From NCBI GenBank assembly GCA_030457025.1, contig JAKDSA010000021.1:1-45180 (forward strand): a stretch of DNA of 45,180 bases. Reading direction: 5' to 3'. The notes under the pieces were generated by a model. The model did no database searches. It saw only the letters and a list, made by a program, of their open reading frames with translations, and was not told where the DNA came from. This DNA comes from Brevibacterium sp. GTDB taxonomy: Bacteria > Actinomycetota > Actinomycetes > Actinomycetales > Brevibacteriaceae. This document shows positions 1-7,831 of this stretch, piece after piece (position 1 is the stretch's first letter; every line of letters begins with the position of its first letter). The position numbers were made by a program, and so were the translations under genes.

Positions 1-340
1 TATCAGGGACAGGCGCGGCCAGCCACCGGTAGTAGGGCTGGCGGGAGAGCTTCAATACCCGGCACGACACCGCGACGGGGATCCCGTCGGCGGCGAGCTC
101 TCTCACGAGCGGGTAGAGCCTTTTGACGGCAGGTTCGCCTGTGACAGATAGGCGGCCGCGCGGCGTAGGACCTCGTTCTCCTGCTCCAGCAGACGATTGC
201 GCCGACGCATCTCTCGTAGTTCGGCGGACTCGTCGCTGGTGTTGCCGGGTTTGTTGCCGGCATCGATTTCTGCTTGGCGCAGCCATTTGTTGATGGTGCC
301 TTCGTGGACTCCGAAGTCCTTGGCGATCTGTCCCCACTGA
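1..340 (-). mobile_element. IS3-family insertion sequence remnant
   Basis: The left edge holds the 5' part of an IS3-family element read on the minus strand: most of orfA, then the start of orfB running off the window. The two frames overlap around 103-127 at an A-rich stretch (TCAAAAG on the minus strand), which fits the programmed -1 frameshift that makes the OrfAB transposase in this family. The element looks truncated at its orfA end, because similarity begins inside the helix-turn-helix and the usual first 15-20 residues and terminal inverted repeat are not visible. The breakpoint is near 335-345, beside the short inverted repeat TGACA-TCG-TGTCA at 338-350. Confidence 0.8.
2..127 (-). 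CDS. IS3-family transposase OrfB, partial at window edge
   Basis: In the -1 frame relative to OrfA the minus strand reads VKRLYPLVRELAADGIPVAV and then a stretch ending in LSRQPYYRWL. This is the characteristic start of the OrfB part of IS3-family transposases, upstream of the DDE integrase core. Only about 42 codons are present before the window ends, so the catalytic residues cannot be inspected. It is expected to be translated as an OrfAB fusion by frameshifting; with OrfA truncated it is probably silent. Confidence 0.7.
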
Positions 341-375
341 CATCGTGTCAGGTGAGTCAATGGTGATGACGACAC
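103..375 (-). pseudogene. IS3-family transposase OrfA, 5'-truncated
   Basis: OrfA normally supplies the DNA-binding helix-turn-helix and leucine-zipper part of IS3 transposases. The visible frame (90 codons from a GTG) contains the second half of the helix-turn-helix (GQIAKDFGVHEGTINKWLRQ, about residues 15-34) followed by a heptad-rich segment (ELREMRRRNRLLEQENEVLRR) typical of the family. The first dozen residues resemble flanking sequence, not transposase, so I read the true N-terminus as lost. The stop at 103-105 lies just after the frameshift window into orfB. Unlikely to be functional. Confidence 0.75.
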
Positions 376-407
376 GAACGGGTGACACGGAACGAGGTGA
401 GCAGCGC

Positions 408-885
408 ATGAAGATCGGTGAATTCGCCAGGCTTGGCCAGGTCTCGATCCGGATGCTCCGGCATCACGAATCGCTGGACCTGCTCATCCCACAGGACGTC
501 GATCGCTTCAGCGGCCCCCGCCACAGTGGCCGAAATCGAGTGTCGATTGGCCCTCATCGAAAGGACGACCATGAAGTTCCCGGACTGCGTCATCAAAGAA
601 CTGCCAGCAGAGAGAATCATCGGCACGACTGTTCTGCTCGGCGATCCCCCGTTCGACCCGTCGGAGGTCGGTCCCCTGTTCGACAAGGTCGCCGAACAGA
701 TCAGGGCTTCCGGTGGCGACCTGCACGTCGGGGTCGGACTCTACTCCGACTCAGAAGCCGGCACCGAAGTCACATGCGGTTACCGAACGAACTCCGGCGA
801 TGACAGCGCTGATCGGATTGGCCTCAGCACCACCGGCAGCGGCGACGGCTCCGGCTGGGTGGTCGAACTTCAGCAGCCGATCATC
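408..885 (+). pseudogene. MerR-family regulator with effector-binding domain, broken
   Basis: The gene begins with a good ribosome site (GAGGTGA at 394-400) and ATG at 408. It encodes MKIGEFARLGQVSIRMLRHH followed by ESLDLLIPQDVDRFSG, the start of a MerR DNA-binding domain. After about codon 36 (near 515) the frame becomes unrelated. One frame over, similarity resumes with a MerR linker (TVAEIECRLALIERTTM) and a GyrI-like effector-binding domain (CVIKELPAERIIGTTVLLGD and PLFDKVAEQIRASGGDL). That domain jumps from VTCGYR to its usual end WVVELQQPI near 850-880, missing roughly 50-60 residues. I infer two internal deletions, one frame-shifting, each of the order of 50-60 codons. It lies directly beside the IS remnant. 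Confidence 0.75.
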
Positions 886-1004
886 AGTGAGGCACACGAA
901 GCGGGGCCCGTGCTCAACGATGAGGTCGTTGGGTGCGGGCCCCGGCACCGCCTCGGCGACGGTGTTCTGGTTTGCATTCTGTACTCTGATCCGCGTGCTG
1001 TCGG

Positions 1005-1454
1005 TCAGTCGGCGATCGACCGTGCCGTGGTCTCGGTGACGGCCTTGTCGGCGACGATGGCCTTCCTCAGCGACAGGAAGAGGAGAACCATTCCGACAGA
1101 GAGTGCGATGTGTCCGAGTCCGGCGATGCCGGCGATCATGGCGTTGGACTCCTGACCGAGGACGGTCAGCGAACCGTGCCAGACCATCATGCCGGCGGTG
1201 AGGATGATGCCCACGTTGTAGGTCCAGAAGAACCAGGAGAACATCTTGGTGCCGGAGAGCGCGAAGACCTTGTCGAGGACGAGGACGATGAGCAGGACGA
1301 TGAAGCCGAGCGTCAGCAGGTGGGTGTGGACGACGCTGAGCTGGGTGGCGCCTCCTTCTGGGAAGTCGTTGGCTTTGGTGAACTCCCGGTAGAACAGTCC
1401 CGCGAGAACACCGATGATCATGTAGGCGAATGCCGCGTTGAATATTTTCTTCAT
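1005..1454 (-). CDS. DUF2871 family membrane protein
   Basis: A 149-residue integral membrane protein with about four hydrophobic helices. The opening MKKIFNAAFAYMIIGVLAGL, the motif TQLSVVHTHLLTLGF with conserved histidines, and the aromatic stretch SWFFWTYNVG match DUF2871, a family of unknown function whose conserved histidines could bind a cofactor or metal (inference). Length is normal for the family. The ATG at 1454 is preceded only by a weak GAAG. A perfect 10-bp inverted repeat lies 13 nt upstream of the start. It is transcribed away from the 1600-2085 gene. Function cannot be stated from sequence. Confidence 0.8.
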   Translation of the reverse strand: MKKIFNAAFAYMIIGVLAGLFYREFTKANDFPEGGATQLSVVHTHLLTLGFIVLLIVLVLDKVFALSGTKMFSWFFWTYNVGIILTAGMMVWHGSLTVLGQESNAMIAGIAGLGHIALSVGMVLLFLSLRKAIVADKAVTETTARSIAD

Positions 1455-1466
1455 GCTTATACTTCA

Positions 1467-1491
1467 TCAGGATTCGGGCCTCGAATCCTGA
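1467..1491. promoter_or_regulatory. Perfect inverted repeat upstream of DUF2871 gene
   Basis: TCAGGATTCG at 1467-1476 and its exact complement at 1482-1491 flank a 5-nt spacer. On the minus strand it ends 13 nt before the DUF2871 start codon. It could be a repressor operator or an mRNA hairpin that limits ribosome access. The symmetry is directly seen; the role is inferred. Confidence 0.55.
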
Positions 1492-1599
1492 CCCAGAGGA
1501 TTGAACTCTGTTCCCAACTTTTGATTGATGTTCGTCCTCACACGACCAGAATCACCCTTTTCGCGGAGTTCCTGGGCGCTCGGAGGTTAGCCTGAATGC

Positions 1600-2085
1600 A
1601 TGTCCATGGAGAATCTGTTCGCAAAGATCGACCGCCTCGCGGGTGGCAGCAAAGCAGGGCTCATCGTCGACGCCGAGGGGCTGAGCCACCCGAAGACGAA
1701 GCGCGCGTTCGCGTGGATCACATGGCTGCTCATCGTCGAGCTGGTCCTCGGCTTCGGCGCCGTCGCCTTCGCCGTCATCATTGCGCAGAAGGGCGAGTCC
1801 GTGCCCTTCGCCGTCTGGATGCGCACCGTCGTCGTCCTCGTCATGACCGCGACACTGTTCTACTTCTTCTGGCGCTCGACGAAGGGCTACTACTGGGGCT
1901 ACCAGCGGCTGCGCCTCTTCGCCCAGATCTTCCCGGTGATCACCCTGGTCATGGCCGCCATCCCCGGCCTCTACCCTGCGTGGATGATCACCGAGCAGAT
2001 CCTCTTCAGCCTCATCATGATCGGCGTGGGTGACTTCCTCACCAGCGACCATATGCGCGAGGTGTTCCGGAAACCCGAGAGCTGA
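1600..2085 (+). CDS. Small integral membrane protein, unknown function
   Basis: A 161-residue protein with a charged N-terminus (about 35 residues) and roughly four transmembrane helices, in pairs around residues 38-85 and 100-150. I do not recognise a named family or catalytic motif. A GGAGG at 1582-1586 sits 13 nt before the ATG at 1600; a second ATG at 1606 would remove two residues and have the same weak spacing. It is divergent from the DUF2871 gene and converges on the deaminase gene that ends at 2113. Codon usage is typical of the window, so the gene is probably real. Confidence 0.7.
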   Translation: MSMENLFAKIDRLAGGSKAGLIVDAEGLSHPKTKRAFAWITWLLIVELVLGFGAVAFAVIIAQKGESVPFAVWMRTVVVLVMTATLFYFFWRSTKGYYWGYQRLRLFAQIFPVITLVMAAIPGLYPAWMITEQILFSLIMIGVGDFLTSDHMREVFRKPES

Positions 2086-2112
2086 GGCCGGGCCGGGCAC
2101 GGGGACTGCGAT

Positions 2113-3558
2113 TCAGCCGCCCACGAGCTTGCGGGCCTCCTCCTGGTGGGCCGCGATGAGCGCTTCCTTGTCCAGCTGTGCGCCGTCGCTGCCGATGGCG
2201 TTGCCGTCGAGCACACGCCACCGGCCGGCGACCATGACTCGGTCCGCCTTCTCCGCTCCACAGAGGACGAGGGCCGGAATCGGATCGTGTGAGCCGGAGA
2301 AGGCGAGACCGTCGAGGCGGAACAAAGCCAGATCCGCCTGCTTTCCGACCTCGATGCGGCCGATGTCTTCCCGGCCCAGCGCCGCCGCCGAGCCGCGGGT
2401 GGCCCAGTCGAGGACGCGAGCGCTGGTGACAGCCTCAGATCCGTAGCGCAGGCGCTGAATGTAGAGGGCCTGGCGAACCTCACGGATGAGGTTCGAGGCA
2501 TCGTTCGAGGCCGATCCGTCAACGCCGAGCCCCACATTGACACCCGCGTCCTCGAGTTCGACGGCCCGAGCGATGCCCGAGGCCAAGCGCATATTCGAGG
2601 TCGGGCAGTGTGCCACGGAGGCACCGGCCTCGCCGAGGCGGGCGATCTCATCGTCGTCGAAGTGCACACCGTGGGCCAACCAGGATCGATCGCTGAGCCA
2701 ACCGACCGATTCGAGGTAATCGACGGTGCGCAGCCCGAACCGCTCCCGGCAGAACTCCTCCTCGTCGAGGGTCTCCGCGAGATGCGTGTGGAGACGAACG
2801 TCGAGTTCCTCCGCAAGGATCGCACTGTCGCGCATGAGTTCGGTGGTCACGGAGAAGGGAGAGCAGGGTGCGAAGCCGATCTGGACCTGGGCTCCCTCTC
2901 CCCGCTCGTGGTAGGTCTCGACCAGCCTGCGGGAGTCAGCGAGGATGACGTCCGCGTCCTGCACGGTCTGCTGCGGCGGCAATCCACCGTCCTTCTCTCC
3001 CAGAGACATGGATCCGCGAGTGAGCATGGCACGCATGCCGAGCCTTCTGGTCGCCTCAACCTGAAGGTCGATCGCATCGTCCATGCCGGTCGGGAACAGG
3101 TAGTGATGGTCGGCCGCTGTGGTGCACCCGGATTCGAGCAGTTCGGCCATGGCCACGGTGGTGGCCAGCTCGAGAGCTTCCGGTGTCAGCCGGGCCCAGA
3201 CTGGGTACAGATTGGTCAGCCACCCGAACAGGGGCAGATCCGCTACGGGAGCCCAGGCACGAGTCAGGGTTTGGTAGAAGTGATGGTGGGTGTTGATGAG
3301 CCCAGGGGTGATGACGTGCTGGCTGGCATCGACCACCTCGGCGACGGACTGCGGCCCTCCGGTGGGCTCGCCACCAGCGGGAACGAGTTCAACGATCACC
3401 CCGGACTGCTGGTCGACGACGATCCCGCCCGAGGCCTGTGCCGGATCGATGTCGCGCCCGAGGTGAACGGCCATGGGATTGCGCAGCCAGATGGTGGAGT
3501 CGGCTGGAGTGCTGGCTGCTGGGCTGCCAGCGCTTGAGGATTCGATTCCAGTGGTCAT
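2113..3558 (-). CDS. 8-oxoguanine deaminase (amidohydrolase superfamily)
   Basis: A 481-residue amidohydrolase that probably hydrolyses 8-oxoguanine to urate and ammonia in the cytoplasm. The metal-binding HxH lies in PGLINTHHHFYQTLTRA (H91 and H93), the signature of the 8-oxoguanine deaminase/AtzB-like subgroup. Later metal or base residues are visible in RLHTHLAET, WLAHGVHFDDDE and GLGVDGSASNDASN. The ATG at 3558 has AAGGCGG seven nt upstream. It is divergent from a xanthine/uracil-type permease at 4009, which supports a role in purine salvage. Other guanine-like or s-triazine substrates remain possible. Confidence 0.85.
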   Translation of the reverse strand: MTTGIESSSAGSPAASTPADSTIWLRNPMAVHLGRDIDPAQASGGIVVDQQSGVIVELVPAGGEPTGGPQSVAEVVDASQHVITPGLINTHHHFYQTLTRAWAPVADLPLFGWLTNLYPVWARLTPEALELATTVAMAELLESGCTTAADHHYLFPTGMDDAIDLQVEATRRLGMRAMLTRGSMSLGEKDGGLPPQQTVQDADVILADSRRLVETYHERGEGAQVQIGFAPCSPFSVTTELMRDSAILAEELDVRLHTHLAETLDEEEFCRERFGLRTVDYLESVGWLSDRSWLAHGVHFDDDEIARLGEAGASVAHCPTSNMRLASGIARAVELEDAGVNVGLGVDGSASNDASNLIREVRQALYIQRLRYGSEAVTSARVLDWATRGSAAALGREDIGRIEVGKQADLALFRLDGLAFSGSHDPIPALVLCGAEKADRVMVAGRWRVLDGNAIGSDGAQLDKEALIAAHQEEARKLVGG

Positions 3559-4008
3559 GTCTGCCGCCTTTCAGTGCTGAATCGGTCGAATCATCGATAC
3601 GACCGTTGTGCGGCGACACGACTGGGGGCGAATCGCCGCCAGCTCAGGTTTCTCGGCGTCTGCTGCTCCGCCGTCCGGTGGAGGTCTGCGGGGCGCGGGC
3701 CCGTCCACGATCTCTGCAATCGGGTCATGCTGCGCCTATACCGCTTACCTGTCGGATGATGCACCTCAGGGGGCACTTATTTGTCCCCGAGACATCCACC
3801 GGCAAGACTGCACTCTAGCATGTGTGGGAGATCACGAAACGAAGTTGCCATCGTCGGATCTTTCCCTTAGCATTTTGCGATAAGGAAATATACTTTCACA
3901 TGTCGGAAGTATTGACACCGATCCCTCACATACAGTCGACTACCCGCATCGCCCATCCAGGCAGGGGCCCGAGGGTGTCGCTCAGGGAAGAACTCAACGG
4001 AGAGATAG
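3559..4008. other. 450-bp intergenic region between deaminase and permease
   Basis: No convincing gene is seen in either direction. The short open frames here have no recognisable motifs and no good ribosome sites. The right half is more AT-rich and carries the likely permease promoter with an imperfect palindrome (3861-3894). I looked for a purine riboswitch fold and did not find convincing conserved elements. Confidence 0.6.
3861..3894 (+). promoter_or_regulatory. Candidate permease promoter with overlapping imperfect palindrome
   Basis: TATACT at 3889-3894 is a good -10 element about 115 bp before the permease start; the matching -35 (CTTAGC near 3866) is weak. Just upstream, TTTCCCTTA (3861-3869) and TAAGGAAA (3881-3888) form an inverted repeat with one bulged base. 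A regulator bound there would cover the -35/-10 spacer. This could be the operator of a nucleobase-responsive repressor, but no such regulator gene is adjacent. Confidence 0.35.
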
Positions 4009-5604
4009 ATGTCGGCATCAAAGCAGGCGCACAAAGGCAATCGGGCACAAACGGCTCGGCCGGAGGATGAACGGCTTCCAGTCGGCACCTCATTCGCCTA
4101 CGGCCTTCAGCATGTACTGACCATGTACGGCGGCATCATCGCCGTCCCCCTGATCATCGGCAAGGCTGCCGGACTCGACGGCGCCGGAATCAGTGTGCTC
4201 ATCGCATCATGCCTATTCATGGGCGGACTGGCCACCATCCTGCAGTCATTCGGCGTCCCCTTCTTCGGTTCACAGCTGCCACTGGTCCAAGGCGTATCCT
4301 TTGCCGGTGTAGCCACGATGACATCGATCCTGGCAGGAGGAGACGGGCTTCCAGAGGTCTTCGGCGCTGTGCTTGTCGCCTCGGTGATCGGCCTCATCGT
4401 CGCTCCGGGTTTCGCGCTCATCGTGAAGTTCTTCCCACCGGTCGTCACCGGCACTGTCATCACGACGATCGGGCTGTCCCTGATGCCGGTGGCCGCCGGT
4501 TGGGCGATGGGCGGAAACGCCGAGGCCCCCGATTACGGCAGCGGTCGCAACATCCTCATCGCCGTCGGTACCCTCGCCATCGTCCTCATCCTCAGCAGGA
4601 TTCCCGTGGCGATGGTCTCTCGTCTCTCGATTCTCCTGGCGATCGTCGTCGGAACAGTCATCTGCCTCATCTTCGGGTGGGCCGATTTCTCACATGTGCT
4701 CGACCGCGGCGTGTTCGCGTTCCCAGAGCCCTTTGCCTTCGGCATGCCGACCTTCTCTGCGGCAGCGATCATTTCGATGTTCATCGTCATCATCGTCACC
4801 TTCGCAGAGACCACTGCGGACATCATCGCGGTGGGCGAGATCGTTCGGACCAAGGTCGACTCCAAGCGCATCGCCAACGGCCTGCGTGCCGACATGCTGT
4901 CCTCGGCCGTGTCGCCGCTCTTCAACTCCTTCACTCAGTCGGCCTTCGCCCAGAACGTCGGTCTTGTGGCGATCACCGGAGTGAAGTCTCGTTTCGTCGT
5001 CACCGCCGGCGGTGTCATCCTCGTCGTCCTCGGCCTGTTGCCCGTCATGGGAGGAGTCGTCGCCGCGATCCCCTCCCCTGTCCTCGGCGGGGCAGGCATC
5101 GTCCTCTTCGGCACCGTCGCCGCATCCGGCATCCGCACATTGTCCAAGGTCGAGTACGAGGGCAACCTCAACATGATCCTTGTCGCTGTCTCCCTGGCAT
5201 TCGGCATCATCCCCGTTGTCCAGCCCGACTTCTACAACTCCTTCCCCTCGTGGGTCGGCATCATCCTCCACTCGGGAATCTCCTCGGCCACCCTCATGGC
5301 GGTGCTGCTCAACCTGGTCTTCAACCACATCGGCGTCAGGAGCAAGGACCGCACCGATCGCTCGGTGTTCGTCGCAGGCACCGGCAGGGTCATTCGCAGG
5401 GAGGAGCTCGAGCGCCTCATCAACCATGAAGCACTTCTCGCCGAGGGCGACACCGTCAAGGCCGGGAAGATCGTCGACTGCAACGGCGAAGAAGTTCCCG
5501 TCGTCACGGAACATCAGCATGAGAAGGTCGTGGAAGCGATCAACAAGGGCGAGGCACGGACTCAGGAAGACGTGCGTCGAGTGATCAAGGAGACCGAAGA
5601 CTGA
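4009..5604 (+). CDS. NCS2-family uracil/xanthine permease
   Basis: A 531-residue nucleobase:cation symporter-2 (NAT/NCS2) transporter that should import xanthine, urate or uracil with a cation across the cytoplasmic membrane. The core has many hydrophobic helices and the NAT signature QNVGLVAITGV near residue 315. The conserved acidic segment VTFAETTADIIAVGEIV lies near residue 262. The start at 4009 has GGAGAG five nt upstream. After the last helix (about residue 443) there is an unusual hydrophilic tail of nearly 90 residues, rich in Glu, Lys and Arg, which I do not recognise. Pairing with a divergent 8-oxoguanine deaminase favours a purine substrate. Confidence 0.88.
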   Translation: MSASKQAHKGNRAQTARPEDERLPVGTSFAYGLQHVLTMYGGIIAVPLIIGKAAGLDGAGISVLIASCLFMGGLATILQSFGVPFFGSQLPLVQGVSFAGVATMTSILAGGDGLPEVFGAVLVASVIGLIVAPGFALIVKFFPPVVTGTVITTIGLSLMPVAAGWAMGGNAEAPDYGSGRNILIAVGTLAIVLILSRIPVAMVSRLSILLAIVVGTVICLIFGWADFSHVLDRGVFAFPEPFAFGMPTFSAAAIISMFIVIIVTFAETTADIIAVGEIVRTKVDSKRIANGLRADMLSSAVSPLFNSFTQSAFAQNVGLVAITGVKSRFVVTAGGVILVVLGLLPVMGGVVAAIPSPVLGGAGIVLFGTVAASGIRTLSKVEYEGNLNMILVAVSLAFGIIPVVQPDFYNSFPSWVGIILHSGISSATLMAVLLNLVFNHIGVRSKDRTDRSVFVAGTGRVIRREELERLINHEALLAEGDTVKAGKIVDCNGEEVPVVTEHQHEKVVEAINKGEARTQEDVRRVIKETED

Positions 5605-5630
5605 CTTTCTTCGACTGAGCGTTGGGGTCG

Positions 5631-5682
5631 GTTCTGCAGGTCAGTTCTGCAGGTCAGTTCTGCAGGTCGGCGCTGCAGGTCA
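5631..5682. repeat. Four tandem 13-bp repeats
   Basis: The unit GTTCTGCAGGTCA occurs at 5631-5643 and 5644-5656 exactly, at 5657-5669 with one change and at 5670-5682 with two. It starts 27 bp after the permease stop codon and runs almost into the terminator stem. A copy-number-variable spacer repeat is the simplest reading. Confidence 0.9.
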
Positions 5683-5688
5683 GTCCCA

Positions 5689-5730
5689 GCCGCCGGTGGC
5701 AGTGCATACGCACAAGGCACCGGCGGCTTT
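5689..5730. terminator. Intrinsic terminator between convergent genes
   Basis: GCCGCCGGTG at 5689-5698 pairs exactly with CACCGGCGGC at 5718-5727 around a 19-nt loop, followed by TTT on the plus strand. It lies between the permease and the convergent HNH gene ending at 5748, so it probably serves the permease and may also work for the opposite strand. Confidence 0.75.
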
Positions 5731-5747
5731 CTGCTGAGTTCAGAGGC

Positions 5748-7766
5748 TTAGAAGGGCGGTGGGGTCCCAGAGTCCCAGATCCACTCATTCTTTTTCGCGC
5801 GGCCGTCGAGCAATGAGGTGTTCTTCACCCATCCGGCCTGACCGTTGGCAGCTTCCGGCCCGGGACACTCCTCGGACGTTTGCTTGTCGCCGTGCCACCG
5901 CTCGCCTGCAGCCAGGGTTTCCGCTTTCGGCGAGTCAGGCGGTGGGCCAGCCTGCTGTTGAAGCTCATCGAATATCTTCGCGTGGGCGGCGTTGATCGGA
6001 TGGTCTCCAGCCGCAACTTCGGTTCTCATTCCGTGTCGGAAGACGTACTGCACGAAGCCCGAGCGGTTCATTCGAACCGAGTATTTGCGATCTGTCTTTG
6101 CCTGATGGCATAAGCGGCACAGCGGGTGGAGATTGCCGAATCGAGTCAGCCCTCCTTCCGCCGGATTGTCGTGGTCGAAAGGCACGATGTGATCGATCTC
6201 CGTGCTTTCCGCCCTGCGCGTGCATCCGGGAATTGTGCATGTCTGCCATTTCGCAATCAAGGTTTGACGGACGCTCGCGGGTATCTGGTAGGTCATCGCC
6301 TTCGCGTCGACCGGTGTGCCGCTTGCCGGATCTGTGAGAATCCGCGTCCAAGACTTTGCATGCTTGGCGATGCGTCGTGCGGTGTCTGCTGGGATCGGAG
6401 AGCCGTCGGAGAACGTTCCGGGCAGATCTGTGGAGCCAGCGAGCGTGAGGAAAGGGACCGTGGTGATCATCTTTGCCTGCGATTCCAGCCACTGCTCATG
6501 AGTGGGCATCGTGAGAACGACTGCCGGTACACTCGTCGCGTCTCCGGTCTGCGCGCCGTCCATGCTGGCATTGCCAGCGGAGGCCCCGGCGATGCCGTCG
6601 TTCACGGCGTTGACGACGGAAGCCGGGGTCAGCGGCTGTTCAGCGGATACGTCAAGAGGAATGTCACGCGTAGATGTCTCCCCCGTCGTCGTATCTGTCG
6701 AGGTGACCTGAATGCTGAGCTGCGGGACAGTCCGCGTGAGGATGTCGAACATGAGGGCATCGATTCCACGGTCATCGTCGATCGAGGTACCCGGTGCCAA
6801 TTGGTCGCTGAATGCCGCGATGTTCCCGGAACGGATAGCTCGTGCAAAAGCCGCGATGCGCAGGTAGCAGGCCTGCAGTTCAGGAGCCGGCCCAGCCAGG
6901 GTGAGGAAAGCGGTCCCATCGGGGGTTGTCGTGATGTCTACGCGGCGACGTCTGCTCGCCTCTTCCACACGCTCCTCAAGGGGCTCGAGGACAGCGATCT
7001 TCATGCCCAATGACTTCTTGAAAGTTTCAATCGTGATGTCTGCGCGACGGTCAGCCAGATAGTCATCGATGAGAGGAAGGTTCTCGAACTTCACGTCACG
7101 GCAGGCGTGGGCAGTGGCATGGACGTGCTCGATTGTGAATTCGCCGGCGAGGCAACGGGCAAAGAATTTGGGCAGTCCGTGCACGAGAATCATTGCTGAA
7201 GTGATCAGAACGTATGCTCGCGCGGTTGTCGCCCCTAAAACAGTGGTGAACTCCGCGATGTCTTCGGCCTGCGAAAGCTCGTGCACCCAGCCGTAGAAGG
7301 TCTGATCCAATCTGAATCGAGGAAAGGACGGGAGTCTGCTGTTCCGTTTCTCGGCTTTCGCAGCTGTGGAGGTGCGGTGTCGGCGCTGGTATCTGCGAAC
7401 AGTTTCGGCGATTGTCGCGTGCGCATAGGGTTGCCCGGGGTTGGGATTGTAGATGCGCAGATTCTCTACGGTCTCATTGAAGAACAACTCAGCAGCGACA
7501 TCCAATGCCGATAGCTGAGCCTGGTCGCTGGCGGCAAAGACTATTGCTGCGTCAGCGAAAGGAGAGTCGGCATCGATGCGAAGGCGACGAGCGGAATGTG
7601 TCGCCCCACCGGCCGCTCCGCCAGCATCAGCATCAGCATCAGCGGCGGGTTCCGCTCCAACATCGCCATCAGAGGCGGTGCCCTCGGGTTCAGTGGGGTC
7701 AGTGGGTTCAGTGGAGTCACGACCAGGCTCGGAACCGGTGCTGTCGGAATCGGAAGGATACTTCAC
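5748..7766 (-). CDS. DUF222 domain HNH endonuclease
   Basis: A 672-residue member of the DUF222/13E12-repeat HNH family, common in multiple copies in actinobacterial genomes; biological role unsettled. The N-terminal 60 residues are low-complexity (Ser/Asp/Glu/Thr/Pro, then Ala-Asp repeats). A long helical DUF222 region follows. The HNH nuclease lies at about residues 505-560, with two Cys pairs (TCTIPGCTR and LCRLCHQAKT) framing the metal residues (STEIDHIVPFDHDN). The GTG start at 7766 has AGGTGA seven nt upstream. Codon third positions look less GC-biased than in neighbouring genes, hinting at transfer. It has a 220-bp AT-rich upstream region with nested inverted repeats. Confidence 0.9.
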   Translation of the reverse strand: MKYPSDSDSTGSEPGRDSTEPTDPTEPEGTASDGDVGAEPAADADADAGGAAGGATHSARRLRIDADSPFADAAIVFAASDQAQLSALDVAAELFFNETVENLRIYNPNPGQPYAHATIAETVRRYQRRHRTSTAAKAEKRNSRLPSFPRFRLDQTFYGWVHELSQAEDIAEFTTVLGATTARAYVLITSAMILVHGLPKFFARCLAGEFTIEHVHATAHACRDVKFENLPLIDDYLADRRADITIETFKKSLGMKIAVLEPLEERVEEASRRRRVDITTTPDGTAFLTLAGPAPELQACYLRIAAFARAIRSGNIAAFSDQLAPGTSIDDDRGIDALMFDILTRTVPQLSIQVTSTDTTTGETSTRDIPLDVSAEQPLTPASVVNAVNDGIAGASAGNASMDGAQTGDATSVPAVVLTMPTHEQWLESQAKMITTVPFLTLAGSTDLPGTFSDGSPIPADTARRIAKHAKSWTRILTDPASGTPVDAKAMTYQIPASVRQTLIAKWQTCTIPGCTRRAESTEIDHIVPFDHDNPAEGGLTRFGNLHPLCRLCHQAKTDRKYSVRMNRSGFVQYVFRHGMRTEVAAGDHPINAAHAKIFDELQQQAGPPPDSPKAETLAAGERWHGDKQTSEECPGPEAANGQAGWVKNTSLLDGRAKKNEWIWDSGTPPPF

Positions 7767-7831
7767 TGGTGGTCACCTGATCTTCACGTCGCTGTGAGTG
7801 CCTACCTCAATCCTAGTCGCTAATAGCGATC

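Noticed and set aside
751-1467. Long minus-strand frame extending through and past the DUF2871 gene
   Set aside because: It is a different frame from the clearly recognisable membrane protein and its translation is Arg/His-rich, as expected of a shadow.
3608-3883. Open frame of about 90 codons in the deaminase/permease intergenic region
   Set aside because: No motif, no ribosome site and unusual composition; other frames are open over the same stretch.
3820-4008. Purine riboswitch upstream of the permease
   Set aside because: No convincing three-way junction with conserved loops was found; only a simple promoter and imperfect palindrome are seen.
5631-5682. CRISPR array
   Set aside because: Units are 13 bp, directly adjacent with no spacers, and no cas genes are present.
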